The notes: a model not told the origin generated them from the sequence alone. DNA of 64,000 bases from Streptomyces sp. SPB162 (GCF_029504575.1 NZ_JAQFII010000001.1:310001-374000); one strand, 5' to 3'. Shown: positions 27,252-36,554, counted from the stretch's first letter. A program made the numbers and translations.

Positions 27252-28634
27252 TCAGATGCGGCGGGGCAGATGCTCCAGCAGATCGCGGGTCTCCCGGGCG
27301 CCGGGGTACCGCGTCGTCAGCCTCGCGCGCAGCCCGTCGAGCTCCTGGTTCACACTGGTCCGATCCGCCGCGACCGCCTCCGGGAGCACCGGCGCCGCGG
27401 TGGCGACCGCGGCGTCCAACTGCCCTGAGCACACGAACGCGTCGGCCAGTCGCAGGGTGAGCAGCAGCACGGTGGGGCGGTGGGTGGCGGGCAGACAGCT
27501 CAGCGACGCCTCGGTGGCCTGGACGGCCTGCCGGGCGATCCGCCGGTCCCCGGTGATCGCGGCGGCGTCGCGCAGCGTCCCACCGATCGACGCCTCCACC
27601 TGCAACCGGCCCGTGGCGCCGGCGAGCCAGGGCGCCTCGAGGAGGTCCCGCCCGCCGAGGCGGTCGAGCGCCCGGCGCGAGAGCACGACGCGCCCGCGGC
27701 ACTCCCTGAGGTCGCCGCTCAAGGCCTGCGCCCGCGCCTGGTGCAGGTGCGACATGGCCGTCATCCACGCGCGGCCCGGGTCCACCGCCCCCAACTCCCG
27801 CGCGTAGGCCAGCGCGGACGCGCCGTCCCCGTCGAGGCGGACCAGGGTGCAGACGTCGCACAGCAACGTCGCCCGAGCCACCGCGTCACCCGCGACGTCC
27901 GCCCAGGTGAGTCCCCGTGCGAACCAGGCCATGCCGAGGACGCGCTGCCCCCGCTCCACCCGCAGCCACCCCGCGATCTGCGCGCACTCGGCGGCGAGCC
28001 GCAGCTGCGGTACCGGCAGCGTCCCGTGCCGGTTCAGCGTCTCGGCCCACCGCACCACGACGCGCAGCACCCGCTCGACCGAGCCGACGGTCGCGGTGGA
28101 GACGCTCTCCAACCCGTCCTGGGTGTATCCGACGATCAGGGCGGTCAGCGCGTGCACGGCGTCGGCCTCCGTGCCCGGCCACGTCCTCGTCCGCCGGGGA
28201 TCGCCGTCGGCGGCGGCCAGCAGCGTGAGCGCGTCGGCGAGCGGTGGCACCTCGCAGTGCCCGCCGTGCAGCGGGCAGGACAGCAACCGGGCGGGCCAGT
28301 GCCGGACGGGCCGCGGCGCGGCCGGATCGCCGCTGTCGCGGGGCGTGGTCGAGAACAGCGTCGCGGGCAGGACGGGCGCGCCGTGCCGCGCGTCCGGCCG
28401 GTCGGCGAGGATCGCGAGGAGCTCGCCGCCGCCCCCCAGCAACGAGTCGAGCCGCAACGGCAGCCCGGCGGGCGGTTCCCGTACGCCGCCCTCCAACTTG
28501 CTGATGAGCGTGTGGTGGTACCCCATCCGGAGCGCCAGTTGACGTTGGGTCAGCCCGGCCGACCTGCGCAGCGTGCGCAGCCGACGCCCGAACTCCGCCC
28601 ACGACTGCCGAGCTGCGACCGTGTCGGCGCCCAT
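27252..28634 (-). CDS. XRE-family helix-turn-helix regulator with long helical C-terminal domain
   Basis: A 460-residue regulator. The N-terminal ~60 residues form a Cro/CI-type helix-turn-helix ([26 protein letters not shown]). The remaining ~390 residues are Ala/Leu/Arg-rich helices that look like TPR-type repeats, common in Streptomyces regulators of this size. Start at ATG 28634 with GGGAGG four bases upstream; a TTG at 28652 is a weaker choice. It reads towards the M4-M28 protease gene in the same direction but with ~280 bp between, so it may or may not control that gene. Confidence 0.85.
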   Translation of the reverse strand: MGADTVAARQSWAEFGRRLRTLRRSAGLTQRQLALRMGYHHTLISKLEGGVREPPAGLPLRLDSLLGGGGELLAILADRPDARHGAPVLPATLFSTTPRDSGDPAAPRPVRHWPARLLSCPLHGGHCEVPPLADALTLLAAADGDPRRTRTWPGTEADAVHALTALIVGYTQDGLESVSTATVGSVERVLRVVVRWAETLNRHGTLPVPQLRLAAECAQIAGWLRVERGQRVLGMAWFARGLTWADVAGDAVARATLLCDVCTLVRLDGDGASALAYARELGAVDPGRAWMTAMSHLHQARAQALSGDLRECRGRVVLSRRALDRLGGRDLLEAPWLAGATGRLQVEASIGGTLRDAAAITGDRRIARQAVQATEASLSCLPATHRPTVLLLTLRLADAFVCSGQLDAAVATAAPVLPEAVAADRTSVNQELDGLRARLTTRYPGARETRDLLEHLPRRI

Positions 28635-28839
28635 GGACCCTCCCGGCCGCAAGTCGTCTTACCGCCACTGCCGTCCCGGCACCGGCGCACCGAACGGCGC
28701 TGGATCCTACTAGAAGATTGCGCCGAGGTGACCGGCGCGTGGGGGCGACCGACGCGATCCGGACGCCTCGGAGCAGGCCCGTTGGGGCCTGACGGGGCCG
28801 CGTTCCGGGCCCGAACGGCGATGGTCGATGATGTCGGCC

Positions 28840-29391
28840 ATGACAAGCCCACGAAGAAGAGCAGAGATGTTCGTCGGCGCCGAGCACGACTCCCGGTTCC
28901 GCGCCCCGGCCACGGGTGACGAGCGCGCCATGCTCGTCGACTTCCTCAGGTCGCAGCGCGCGACGCTGGAGCTGAAGTGCTCAGGTCTCGACGCCGAGTT
29001 GTCCCGGCGAGCCGTGGAACCGTCCACGCTCTCCCTGCTCGGACTCGTCCGCCATCTCGCCGACGTGGAACGCCGCTGGTTCCGGGTCGTCCTCGCCAAG
29101 GAGGACGTGCCGCTGCGCTTCTCCTCGCGGGACGACCCCGACCAGGACTTCGCCGGCGCGGTGCCCGTCCCCGAGGTCGCAGCGGCGGCCTGGGAGGCCT
29201 GGCGCGCCGAGGTGGCGTTCGCCGACGACTTCGTGGCGGCCGCGCCCGACCTCGACATCGAGGGTGACGACGCGTGGCGGGGGACGGTCTCCCTGCGCTG
29301 GGTCCTCATCCACATGATCGAGGAGTACGCCCGGCACAACGGCCACGCCGACCTGCTGCGGGAGCGGATCGACGGAGCGCGCGGCATCTGA
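28840..29391 (+). CDS. DinB-family (mycothiol-dependent-type fold) protein
   Basis: A ~183-residue member of the DinB/DUF664 four-helix-bundle superfamily. Metal-ligand histidines can be seen in LVRHLADVERRWF and in the C-terminal HMIEEYARHNGHADLLRE motif. The latter is highly typical of actinobacterial DinB proteins thought to use mycothiol or bacillithiol. The start is uncertain: ATG 28828, 28831, 28840 and 28867 are all in frame; 28840 gives the usual N-terminus but no clear ribosome-binding site. A long GC hairpin follows directly. Confidence 0.85.
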   Translation: MTSPRRRAEMFVGAEHDSRFRAPATGDERAMLVDFLRSQRATLELKCSGLDAELSRRAVEPSTLSLLGLVRHLADVERRWFRVVLAKEDVPLRFSSRDDPDQDFAGAVPVPEVAAAAWEAWRAEVAFADDFVAAAPDLDIEGDDAWRGTVSLRWVLIHMIEEYARHNGHADLLRERIDGARGI

Positions 29392-29393
29392 GG

Positions 29394-29427
29394 CCGCGGC
29401 GGGCCGCCGCGCGGCGGCCCGCCGCGG
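29394..29427. terminator. Perfect 34-bp palindrome, terminator of the DinB gene
   Basis: Arms 29394-29410 and 29411-29427 are exact complements (CCGCGGCGGGCCGCCGC), three bases after the DinB stop codon. Confidence 0.7.
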
Positions 29428-29474
29428 CGGTGTCAGTACCCTGGCCCGGCCGCCTGGCTGGAGTGCGCCAACCA

Positions 29475-29603
29475 GTGGACACACGCGTCGCCCATGTCCA
29501 TCCGGATCACCGGGCGTCGGCCGCCGTCGCTGCGGCCTGCGGGCTGACACCCACCGGCCGATGGCACGACGGCGAGATCAGGTGGCAGCGGAACCTGCGC
29601 TGA
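29475..29603 (+). pseudogene. C-terminal remnant of a GNAT acetyltransferase
   Basis: The last ~42 codons before TGA 29601 read like the end of a GNAT N-acetyltransferase: an HPDHRASAAVAAACGL helix followed by TGRWHDGEIRWQRNL. No acetyl-CoA-binding loop or N-terminal part is present upstream, where a terminator palindrome and unrelated DNA lie. It is most likely a truncated relic; the exact left border cannot be set. Confidence 0.6.
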
Positions 29604-29842
29604 CGCCCTTCGCGTCCTGTGCGCTCCACCCGCGCTGCGCGCCCGCCCGACTGCGCCCCCTGTCGCGCCCGGCCGCCCGCCCTGCTCCGTGCGTGCTTCC
29701 ATCCACCGGTTCGGCGAGCGGTGATGTGGGCCGGAGTTGGGCAGGTCTAGGTGCTTCCGGGCCTTTTCATCGCATCGGCCGTCGCATCGGCCACCGCACC
29801 AGCACGTGCCGCGCACCGTCCGAACCGTCGAAGGACACCGCC

Positions 29843-29914
29843 ATGGCTCGCCGCGCACCTACCTGCCGTCCGACCCCGCGCACCTACCCGGCCGACGCCT
29901 GGGTGGTGCGGTGA
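29843..29914 (+). CDS. 23-codon ORF translationally coupled to the ABC exporter
   Basis: ATG 29843 has a good ribosome-binding site, AAGGA, seven bases upstream. The frame runs 23 codons (MARRAPTC... to ...ADAWVVR) and its TGA overlaps the ATG of the ABC exporter (TGATG at 29912-29916). The peptide is basic, has one cysteine at position 8 and no membrane segment. It may be a regulatory leader ORF that controls exporter translation, or a small substrate peptide. I do not recognise a family. Confidence 0.5.
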   Translation: MARRAPTCRPTPRTYPADAWVVR

Positions 29915-31917
29915 TGAGGAAGTGGCTGCGCCGGCCGCGGCCTGTCGAGACGACCGTGTCCGACAGCGAGCAGCTGCTGTTCGGCGGGGCGCTGCGCTAC
30001 GACTGCGGATGGAACCGGCACGACTACACGATGCTGGAGCACTCGGCGCTGTCCATGGCCCGGTCGGCACCGCGGCTGGTGGGCAGAACCGTTCGGCTGG
30101 CCTGGCGGGCCGACCGGACCGCCATGCTGACGATGGTCCTGGCCGAGGTCTATCAGGGCCTGGCACACGCCGTCGGACTGCTGGTCACCAACGAGGTGCT
30201 GCAGTCGCTGTTCGGGAGTGGGGACACGGACGTGCGGGTGCGCGCGGCGGTGCCCGCGCTGATCGTCGGCATGGCCATCGCCGTGACGAGCGCGGTGGCG
30301 GCGTCCCTGTCGACGGCCGGCACCGGCCGCCTGGAGCCGAAGGTCGAGCGGCTGGCCACGCAGGAGTACCTGCGGCACGCCGAGCGGGTGGAGCTGGAGG
30401 CCGTCGAGGACGGGGCGTTCCGCAAGCTGCTCGACTCCGCGCAGTTCGGTGCCCAGGCCTCCCGCCAGATGATCAGCGCGATGGTTGCGACGCTGAACGG
30501 CACGTTCTCCCTGATCGCCGCGGCAGGCGTGCTCACCGTGTTGCACCCGGTGCTCCTGTTCCTGCTGATGCTGATCGCGGCGCCGCGCGGCTGGGGCGCG
30601 CTGCATGTGGCGCAGCGCCGCTACGTGTCCACGATGGCGTGGATCGAGCACGATCGTGCCGCGCGGGTCATCGGTGAATCGATCACCGGGCAGTCGGCCG
30701 CCCAGGAAACCCGCGTGCACGGCGTCGGGAAGTTCCTGCTGCACCACTTCGGGCAGATGGCCGGCACGGCCGAGGCGGAGCAGACGCGGCTGGCCAAGGA
30801 GAAGGCGGTCACCGAGCTGCTGGCCGCGTCCCTGTCGGGCGCCGCGTCACTCCTCGCGTACGCCACGCTGGCGTGGCTGCTGCTGTCGGGGCGCATGAGC
30901 ATGGCGGTCGCCGGGACCGCGGTCATGGCGGTACGGACGGGTTCCGCGAACCTGGGCGCGCTCGTCGCGTCGGTCAACCGGCTCCACGAGGAGTCCCTGT
31001 ACGCCGGCGACCTGGACCGGTACATCGTCGAGGCGACCACCCGCGCCATCCCCGCCGGCGGCGTACCGGTACCCGAGCCCCCGAACGAGATCCGCTTCGA
31101 GCACGTCACCTACCGGTACCCGGACCGCGAGCGGCCCGCCCTGGACGACATCTCACTCACCATCTCCGCGGGCAGCGTGGTGGCGCTGGTGGGAACCAAC
31201 GGATCCGGCAAGAGCACGCTGGTGAAACTGCTCGCCGGCCTCCACAAGGCTCAGGCCGGACGCGTCGTGTGGGACAAGGTCGATCTCGCGGAGGCCGACC
31301 GCGACCAGGTCTTCTCTCATATCGCGCTGCTCGACCAGTCCTTCGCGAGATGGCCGTTCACCGCGGAGACCAACCTGGCGATCGGCAGCCCGTCCCGGGC
31401 CCCGGAGCCCGATCAGCTGGCCGCGGCGGCCGCCTTCTCCGGCGCGGACGCCGTCATCGGCACGCTTCCCCACGGCATGAAGACCCTCCTGGCGCTGCAG
31501 TTCCGGGGCGGATCGGAGCTGTCCGGCGGCCAGTGGCAGACCATCGGGCTCAGCCGCACCCGGTACCGCGACGCCTCACTGATCATCGTCGACGAACCGA
31601 CCTCCGCGCTGGATCCCGAGGCGGAGATCGCCTGTTTCGAGAAGATCCGCCGGCTCCGCTCACCGACCACCACGGTCGTCCTGGTCACCCACCGCATGGC
31701 TGCCGTCCAGCACGCCGACCTGATCTACGTCCTGCACGAAGGCCACCTGGTGGAGCAGGGTACCCACCAGGAACTCCTGGCCGACGGCACCGGGCGCTAC
31801 CACCGCATGTTCCAGTCCCAGGCGGACCAGTACCTCCCCGCCGGGCCGGCCGGCGGAGGGGCGCACCGGATCCCCGTGGGAAGATCCAGGGAGGTCGGCA
31901 GCGAGCCGGCCCAGTGA
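29914..31917 (+). CDS. ABC exporter half-transporter (fused membrane and ATPase domains)
   Basis: A 667-residue protein with an N-terminal six-helix exporter-type membrane domain (about 60-380) and a C-terminal ATPase. Walker A GTNGSGKST is near residue 430, the signature LSGGQ near 538, Walker B LIIVDEPTSALD follows, and the H-loop is VTHRMA. It lacks a C39 peptidase domain and resembles peptide/lipid exporters found beside RiPP genes and in resistance loci. Start ATG 29914 overlaps the stop of a 23-codon ORF. A 53-residue CBM-like protein gene starts 15 bp after its stop, so a three-gene unit is likely. Substrate unknown. Confidence 0.88.
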   Translation: MRKWLRRPRPVETTVSDSEQLLFGGALRYDCGWNRHDYTMLEHSALSMARSAPRLVGRTVRLAWRADRTAMLTMVLAEVYQGLAHAVGLLVTNEVLQSLFGSGDTDVRVRAAVPALIVGMAIAVTSAVAASLSTAGTGRLEPKVERLATQEYLRHAERVELEAVEDGAFRKLLDSAQFGAQASRQMISAMVATLNGTFSLIAAAGVLTVLHPVLLFLLMLIAAPRGWGALHVAQRRYVSTMAWIEHDRAARVIGESITGQSAAQETRVHGVGKFLLHHFGQMAGTAEAEQTRLAKEKAVTELLAASLSGAASLLAYATLAWLLLSGRMSMAVAGTAVMAVRTGSANLGALVASVNRLHEESLYAGDLDRYIVEATTRAIPAGGVPVPEPPNEIRFEHVTYRYPDRERPALDDISLTISAGSVVALVGTNGSGKSTLVKLLAGLHKAQAGRVVWDKVDLAEADRDQVFSHIALLDQSFARWPFTAETNLAIGSPSRAPEPDQLAAAAAFSGADAVIGTLPHGMKTLLALQFRGGSELSGGQWQTIGLSRTRYRDASLIIVDEPTSALDPEAEIACFEKIRRLRSPTTTVVLVTHRMAAVQHADLIYVLHEGHLVEQGTHQELLADGTGRYHRMFQSQADQYLPAGPAGGGAHRIPVGRSREVGSEPAQ

Positions 31918-31931
31918 AAGGGCGCCGGCAC

Positions 31932-32093
31932 ATGGCAGCAGGATTTTCGGACTGGAAAGTCAAGAAGCAGTACACGACGAATGACCGCGTGTCGTATTTG
32001 GGAAAGGAGTACCGCTGTTTGGCCTCCCACACCTCGAATTCGGCATGGAATCCCAAAGCAGCCGTCACGAAGTGGCAGGAATACAAGCCGTAG
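31932..32093 (+). CDS. Stand-alone chitin-binding-module (CBM5/12-like) mini-protein
   Basis: A 53-residue protein consisting almost only of one CBM5/12 fold: FSDWKVKKQYTTNDRVSY, then YRCLASHTSNSAWNP, then a C-terminal WQEYKP. The aromatic residues that stack on chitin in such modules are present. It has no signal peptide and no catalytic domain. ATG 31932 is preceded by GAAAGGG, and the gene starts 15 bp after the ABC exporter stop. Codon use is clearly more AT-rich than in neighbouring genes (codons such as ttt, ttg, aat, aaa), which suggests separate or recent acquisition. Likely in the exporter operon; whether the exporter secretes it is open. Confidence 0.8.
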   Translation: MAAGFSDWKVKKQYTTNDRVSYLGKEYRCLASHTSNSAWNPKAAVTKWQEYKP

Positions 32094-32238
32094 CCGCCTG
32101 CGGTCGCGTGCCGCGCGGGGCAGTCGTAGCGTCGGAGTATGCCGTCGCACCGTATGCGGACCTTGAGCCGCCCGGTGCCGCTGTGCGACGGCCGACCCGC
32201 ACTCTCCCGCTGCATACGGTCATTGTTGGGAGCACGCC

Positions 32239-32493
32239 ATGTCCGAGCGCGCCGGCTTCGAGCTCACCTTCACCAACCCCCTCCCGGCGGACGGCACGCC
32301 CGCCGAGCAGGTCGTCGAGGTCTTCCCGACGACCGCGGTCGGGTCGGGCGGATATCCGATCTACGTCGACGCGACCAAAATCATCCGCGCCGAGATCAGC
32401 GACGCCGGGCAGGTACGCATGATCGCCAGCGGAGGCGGCCAGCGCCCCCAGTCCCCCACCGCGGTCCACCGCCTGCCCCCGGCCGACGACTGA
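32239..32493 (+). CDS. Small conserved Streptomyces protein, DUF6296-like
   Basis: An 84-residue acidic protein. The middle (GSGGYPIYVDATKIIRAEISDAGQVRMIASGG) resembles small actinobacterial proteins that I recall as DUF6296. The assignment is from memory and not certain. No signal peptide, no membrane helix, no catalytic motif is visible. It has its own upstream region (32094-32238), so it may be transcribed alone. Function unknown. Confidence 0.6.
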   Translation: MSERAGFELTFTNPLPADGTPAEQVVEVFPTTAVGSGGYPIYVDATKIIRAEISDAGQVRMIASGGGQRPQSPTAVHRLPPADD

Positions 32494-32602
32494 CGACCGA
32501 TGCGCTGACGGCTGACGGCCACGGGTGCGGTTCGGCCGGGACGGCTCGGGCCGGATCTTCCGCCGAAGACCCGACCCGGGCGACGTCCTGCCGGACGAAC
32601 GG

Positions 32603-32968
32603 TTACGGGTTGAGCCGGATCGAGTTGATCGGCGACAGGTTCTTGTCCATCCACCAGCCGGGGGCCCCGTAGCCCTCACAGTTCGTGCCGTTGTACCCCA
32701 GACAGGTCTGCATGGTCGCTCCCCCGGTCTGGTTGTTGAAGATGCGGTGCATGCCCTCCTGGTTGCTCAGGTTGTGGCCCCCATAGGAGTAGAAGATGAG
32801 CGACGGGTTGCCGCCGTTCCAGTCGGGCCCCGGGTAGACGCACGCAGCCCCGGACGGGCATCCCTGGACGGTACCCGCGGCCTGGGCGTCGGTCGTGCCG
32901 ACCATTGCCAGGGCGCCGGCGGCGAACGCGATCGCGGCGGTCCTCTTGATCCTGCTTACCTCGAACAT
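32603..32968 (-). CDS. Secreted peptidase-inhibitor I36-like protein
   Basis: A 121-residue exported protein: signal peptide of about 30 residues ending in DAQAAG, then a compact Cys- and Gly-rich domain. CPSGAACVYPGPDWNGGNP is the hallmark start of the I36 inhibitor family (SMPI-like, a gamma-crystallin fold), which in Streptomyces includes inhibitors of metalloproteases. Four cysteines are present in the mature part. The window also encodes an M4 metalloprotease and an S1 protease, potential targets of such an inhibitor, but no direct link is shown. Transcribed leftward with its own promoter region. Confidence 0.8.
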   Translation of the reverse strand: MFEVSRIKRTAAIAFAAGALAMVGTTDAQAAGTVQGCPSGAACVYPGPDWNGGNPSLIFYSYGGHNLSNQEGMHRIFNNQTGGATMQTCLGYNGTNCEGYGAPGWWMDKNLSPINSIRLNP

Positions 32969-33121
32969 GGTGGTCTGCTCCTCGGCACGTCAGGTTCTCG
33001 TACGACACCCGCGAGTGGCCTTCGGCCCCTCGTCCCGCTGTCGTGTCCGCAGCTTGTCGCGGCACAGCGCACGTCCGCCGCTCACTTTGGCCCGGGCCAA
33101 AACGATGCCGGACGCCCCGTG

Positions 33122-34159
33122 TCAGGCGAGGGGTCCGGCAGGCCCGTCGGCACGCCGGGGACCGGGACCGGGACCGGGACCACCTTCGAGGAGCAGCAGT
33201 CCCAGCGACGTAACCGAGTGCAGCTGGTGCTTTCCCTCGCGTCTGCTGACGATCAGGCCCGTGTCGCGCAGCACGGCGAGCTGCTGGCTGGCGGTCGGCA
33301 CCGACACCCTGGTCGCCGCCGCGAGCTGCGTGGTGGACCGGCAGCTCCCGCCCGCGACCGACGCCAGGAGTACGGCCCGGGTGCGCCCCAGCAGGACCGC
33401 CAGGCTCTCCGTGGACAGGTCCTGGGCCGGACCGGTGGAACGGTCCACCGGATAGACGAGGGTCGGCGTCAGGTCCGGGTCCGCCAGGGTGACGGGTTCG
33501 CGCCGGCAGAAGTAGGACGGCACGAGGCGCAGGCCACGGCCCTCCAGATGGAGGTCCTGGTCGACGGGGTAGCGGACCCGCAGGACCGGTGGCTCCCACT
33601 GCGCCATCGGGCGCAGACTCTTCAGCAGCCCCTCCGTGCCGCCGCCCATCAGTGCCCGGGCGCGCAGGGCGATGTCCGCGCCCACCGTGGCGGACAACCG
33701 TTCCCAGACCGGGGCGATGAGCGCCTTCTCATAGGTGACCAGAGCCCATCCCAGGGCGGCGAGCGCGCCGGTGCCGGCATGGGCGAGATCCGTCGGGAAG
33801 GGCGCGGTCGTCGGCGTGGCCGCGCCGAGGATCCGCAGTTCCGCGGTGATACGGCGTTGCGGCGTCGAGAGCACCCGGTCGACCGAGGACGCCAGATCGG
33901 GTGACGAGGAGGCCGGGGTCAGGAAGTCGGGGAAGTAGGGACCCAGGGGGACGAGCGTGCGCAGCATGGAGGCGGCTCGGTGCGCCGACCCGTGCCGCCG
34001 CATCTCAGCCGCCGACGAGCGCCGCCAGGCGCCGAACGTTCCCTCGCCGCCGCGGTCTTGGAGGCGGCACATGCTGCAGACGATCTCCCAGAGCGGATCG
34101 GGGTGCTGGATCAGCGATATGCGCTGGAGGTCCTCCGTCGTGAAGTGGATGCGCAGCAT
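33122..34159 (-). CDS. ArsR-type winged-helix regulator with DUF5937-like N-terminal domain
   Basis: A 345-residue regulator of the layout common in Streptomyces: an N-terminal ~230-residue domain starting MLRIHFTTEDLQRISL (DUF5937-like) and a C-terminal ArsR-type winged helix (TTQLAAATRVSVPTASQQLAVLRDTGLI). Metal-binding cysteines of classical ArsR proteins are not present. The C-terminus ends in a GPGPGPG stretch encoded by four GGGACC repeats (33158-33181). It lies next to the I36-like gene (same strand) and the divergent phospholipase C gene; either could be its target. Confidence 0.78.
   Translation of the reverse strand: MLRIHFTTEDLQRISLIQHPDPLWEIVCSMCRLQDRGGEGTFGAWRRSSAAEMRRHGSAHRAASMLRTLVPLGPYFPDFLTPASSSPDLASSVDRVLSTPQRRITAELRILGAATPTTAPFPTDLAHAGTGALAALGWALVTYEKALIAPVWERLSATVGADIALRARALMGGGTEGLLKSLRPMAQWEPPVLRVRYPVDQDLHLEGRGLRLVPSYFCRREPVTLADPDLTPTLVYPVDRSTGPAQDLSTESLAVLLGRTRAVLLASVAGGSCRSTTQLAAATRVSVPTASQQLAVLRDTGLIVSRREGKHQLHSVTSLGLLLLEGGPGPGPGPRRADGPAGPLA
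33158..33181. repeat. Four tandem GGGACC hexamers
   Basis: These encode the GPGPGPG tail of the ArsR-type regulator on the minus strand. A related (GGACCC)3 tract is at 34241-34258 on the other side of the gene. Likely slippage products. Confidence 0.7.
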
Positions 34160-34616
34160 ATGGTCCCCCCGGACTCCTGTAGGCCCATAGGCCCCGCCAC
34201 CGTGGCTCCCCTGACCCGGTCCCGGGCCCGACCCGACCCCGGACCCGGACCCGGACCCGGGATCGGGATCGGTGGCGATGTGGATCAGACCGAGGTGAAC
34301 AGTACGTCCGACCGGGCGCCGTCAGACCGCATACGCGGTGGAACGGCTCGAATCATCCCCTGGCCGCAGCGAGTCGGCCATCGGTGCGGACGGGCGGAGT
34401 GACCGGGTCGGAACGCACGGACATCCGGTCGGATAATCACCTGAATTTTCGGCGGAAATGTTCGACACAAGGAATTGAAATCCTTTCTGTAATTCCTTTC
34501 GCGACACCCGCGTGGAATACTCCAGGCCGCAATGCGGGCGCGATCGCCCGCCGCCTACGGGTGGTTCGATGGCGCTGACGCCGCTATCGCCGCCGCGCGC
34601 TCCGAAAGGCCGACCG
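34160..34616. other. Divergent intergenic region with GGACCC repeats and an AT-richer promoter part
   Basis: About 457 bp between the ArsR-type regulator and phospholipase C. The left part holds (GGACCC)3 at 34241-34258. The right part (about 34430-34500) is clearly AT-richer and is the probable phospholipase promoter. I looked for PhoP-type GTTCACC direct repeats, expected for many phospholipase genes, and found none convincing. Confidence 0.45.
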
Positions 34617-36554
34617 ATGACCCCACTCAGCCGCCGTACCTTTCTGTCGGCCACCGCCGCGGGCGCGGCCTCCATGGTCGGCCTCGCGGCCGCCCAGGAA
34701 GCGGCCGCGGCCCGCACCGGCACCGTGGCCGACGTGAAGCACGTGGTCATCCTGATGCAGGAGAACCGCTCCTTCGATCACTACTTCGGAACCCTGAACG
34801 GCGTCCGCGGCTTCGGTGACAAACAGGCCCTGCAGTTCCCCGACGGTGGCGATGTGTTCCGCCAGCCCGACCCCGCCCGCACCGACGGCGGCGCCATGCT
34901 CCCGTACCGGATGGACACCTCCAAGTACAACGCGCAGAACGCGGCCGGCCTCCCGCACGACTGGAACACCGGCCACCAGGCCGTCAACAACGGCGCGATG
35001 AACGCCTGGATCGCCGCCAAGGGCGAGCGCACCATGGGGTACTTCACCCGCGCGGACATCCCGTACCAGTACGCGCTGGCCGACGCGTTCACCGTGTGCG
35101 ACGCGTACTTCTGCTCGCTGGCCGGGCCGACGATCCCGAACCGGCTCTACCTGTGGAGCGGCACCTCGGGGCCCGGCCACGACGGCACCACCGGCCCGTG
35201 GACCGACAACACCGCGAGCCCGGAGAATCCCGTCGCCGACTGGACGACCTACGCGGACCGACTGCAGGCCGCCGGGGTCAGCTGGCGGGTCTACCACAAC
35301 CCGACCGAGGACGATCTGACCGGGAACTACGGCGACAACGCCCTCGCGTACTTCAAGCAGTTCCACACCTATGCCCAGGACGACCCGCGGTACGTCAACG
35401 CGATGACCAAGTTCGATCTCACCGTCTTCGACCAGCACTGCAAGGACGGCTCGCTGCCCACCGTCTCCTGGTTGGTCGCGCCCTACGTGTACTGCGAACA
35501 CCCCACGGCCAGCCCGGACTACGGCGCCTGGTGGGTCGACTCCGCCCTGCGGTCGCTGATGTCGAACCCGCAGGTGTGGAAGGAGACCGTGTTCCTGGTG
35601 ATGTACGACGAGAACGACGGCTACTTCGACCACATGATCCCGCCCACCCCCGAACCCGGCACCCCCGAGGAGTTCGCCAAGGACCGGCCGGTCGGACTGG
35701 GCAGCCGGGTTCCCCTGTGGGTGGTCTCCCCCTGGTCGCGGGGCGGGTACGTCAACTCCCAGGTCTCGGACCACACCTCCGTGCTGCGCTTCCTGGAGAC
35801 GGTGACGGGCGTCCAGGAGCCCAACATCAGCGCCTGGCGCCGGACCGTGTGCGGCGACCTCACCAGCTGCTTCGACTTCACCACCCCCGACTACTCCATC
35901 CCCGCGCTGCCCGACACCGTCGAACTGATGGCCAAGGCCGACGCGGGTGCCAAGCTCCCCGCCGTCGCCCTGCCCGCCGCGGGCACGCAGTACGTGCCCG
36001 CGCAGGAGACCGCGGCACGACCGCATCGCCAACTGCCCTACGCGCCCCATGCCGAGCTCGCGATCGACCGCTCGACCGGCGTGCTCACCTGCACCATGAC
36101 CAACTCCGGCAAGGCCGGCTTCCACTACACCGTGTACCCGAACATCATCCAGCCGTTCGCCGGCACCCCGTTCACGGTCGCCCCGGGCGACTCGAAGACC
36201 TATACCTGGACGACGTCGTCGGATGACGCGCGCTACGACTTCACCGTGCACGGCCCCGACGGCTTCGTCCGCCGCTTCGCGGGGAGCGTCCACCCCGACG
36301 GCCAGAACGCTGCCGCGGTGCCCTCGGTGACGGCCGCCATCGGCAAATCCGTCACCCTGCACCTGGCCAACACCGGCCTGGCCGACGCCTCCTTCGCCGT
36401 CACCCCGCACGACCACGCCGGTACCGCGCAGTCCGTCACCGTGGCCGCCCTCTCCCGCGCCACCCTCACCTGGCCGCTGGCCGACGGCCGCTACGACGTC
36501 ATCATCACCGCCGCCAACGGCTACGTCCGCCGCTACGCCGGAACTGTGCACTGA
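34617..36554 (+). CDS. plcN: Tat-exported phospholipase C, phosphocholine-specific type
   Basis: A 645-residue enzyme of the bacterial non-haemolytic/haemolytic phospholipase C (phosphoesterase) family. A twin-arginine signal (SRRTFLSATAAGA) is followed by the catalytic domain starting VKHVVILMQENRSFDHYFGTL, whose ENRSFDHYFG motif contains the proposed nucleophile region. The YDENDGYFDHM motif follows further on. Two C-terminal ~80-residue repeats, each ending in YVRRYAG or FVRRFAG, match the DUF756 domains of this family. It should cleave phosphatidylcholine or sphingomyelin outside the cell. ATG 34617 has GAAAGG upstream and starts exactly at the Tat signal. The gene symbol is by analogy only. 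Confidence 0.88.
   Translation: MTPLSRRTFLSATAAGAASMVGLAAAQEAAAARTGTVADVKHVVILMQENRSFDHYFGTLNGVRGFGDKQALQFPDGGDVFRQPDPARTDGGAMLPYRMDTSKYNAQNAAGLPHDWNTGHQAVNNGAMNAWIAAKGERTMGYFTRADIPYQYALADAFTVCDAYFCSLAGPTIPNRLYLWSGTSGPGHDGTTGPWTDNTASPENPVADWTTYADRLQAAGVSWRVYHNPTEDDLTGNYGDNALAYFKQFHTYAQDDPRYVNAMTKFDLTVFDQHCKDGSLPTVSWLVAPYVYCEHPTASPDYGAWWVDSALRSLMSNPQVWKETVFLVMYDENDGYFDHMIPPTPEPGTPEEFAKDRPVGLGSRVPLWVVSPWSRGGYVNSQVSDHTSVLRFLETVTGVQEPNISAWRRTVCGDLTSCFDFTTPDYSIPALPDTVELMAKADAGAKLPAVALPAAGTQYVPAQETAARPHRQLPYAPHAELAIDRSTGVLTCTMTNSGKAGFHYTVYPNIIQPFAGTPFTVAPGDSKTYTWTTSSDDARYDFTVHGPDGFVRRFAGSVHPDGQNAAAVPSVTAAIGKSVTLHLANTGLADASFAVTPHDHAGTAQSVTVAALSRATLTWPLADGRYDVIITAANGYVRRYAGTVH

Noticed and set aside
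33158..34258. GGGACC and GGACCC hexamer tracts flanking the ArsR-type gene as possible paired regulatory repeats
   Set aside because: The two repeat units are not the same sequence in either orientation, and one is coding. Simple slippage explains them.
34160..34616. PHO boxes upstream of the phospholipase C gene
   Set aside because: Only isolated GTGAAC/GTTCGAC-like words were found, not the GTTCACC direct repeats needed for PhoP binding.
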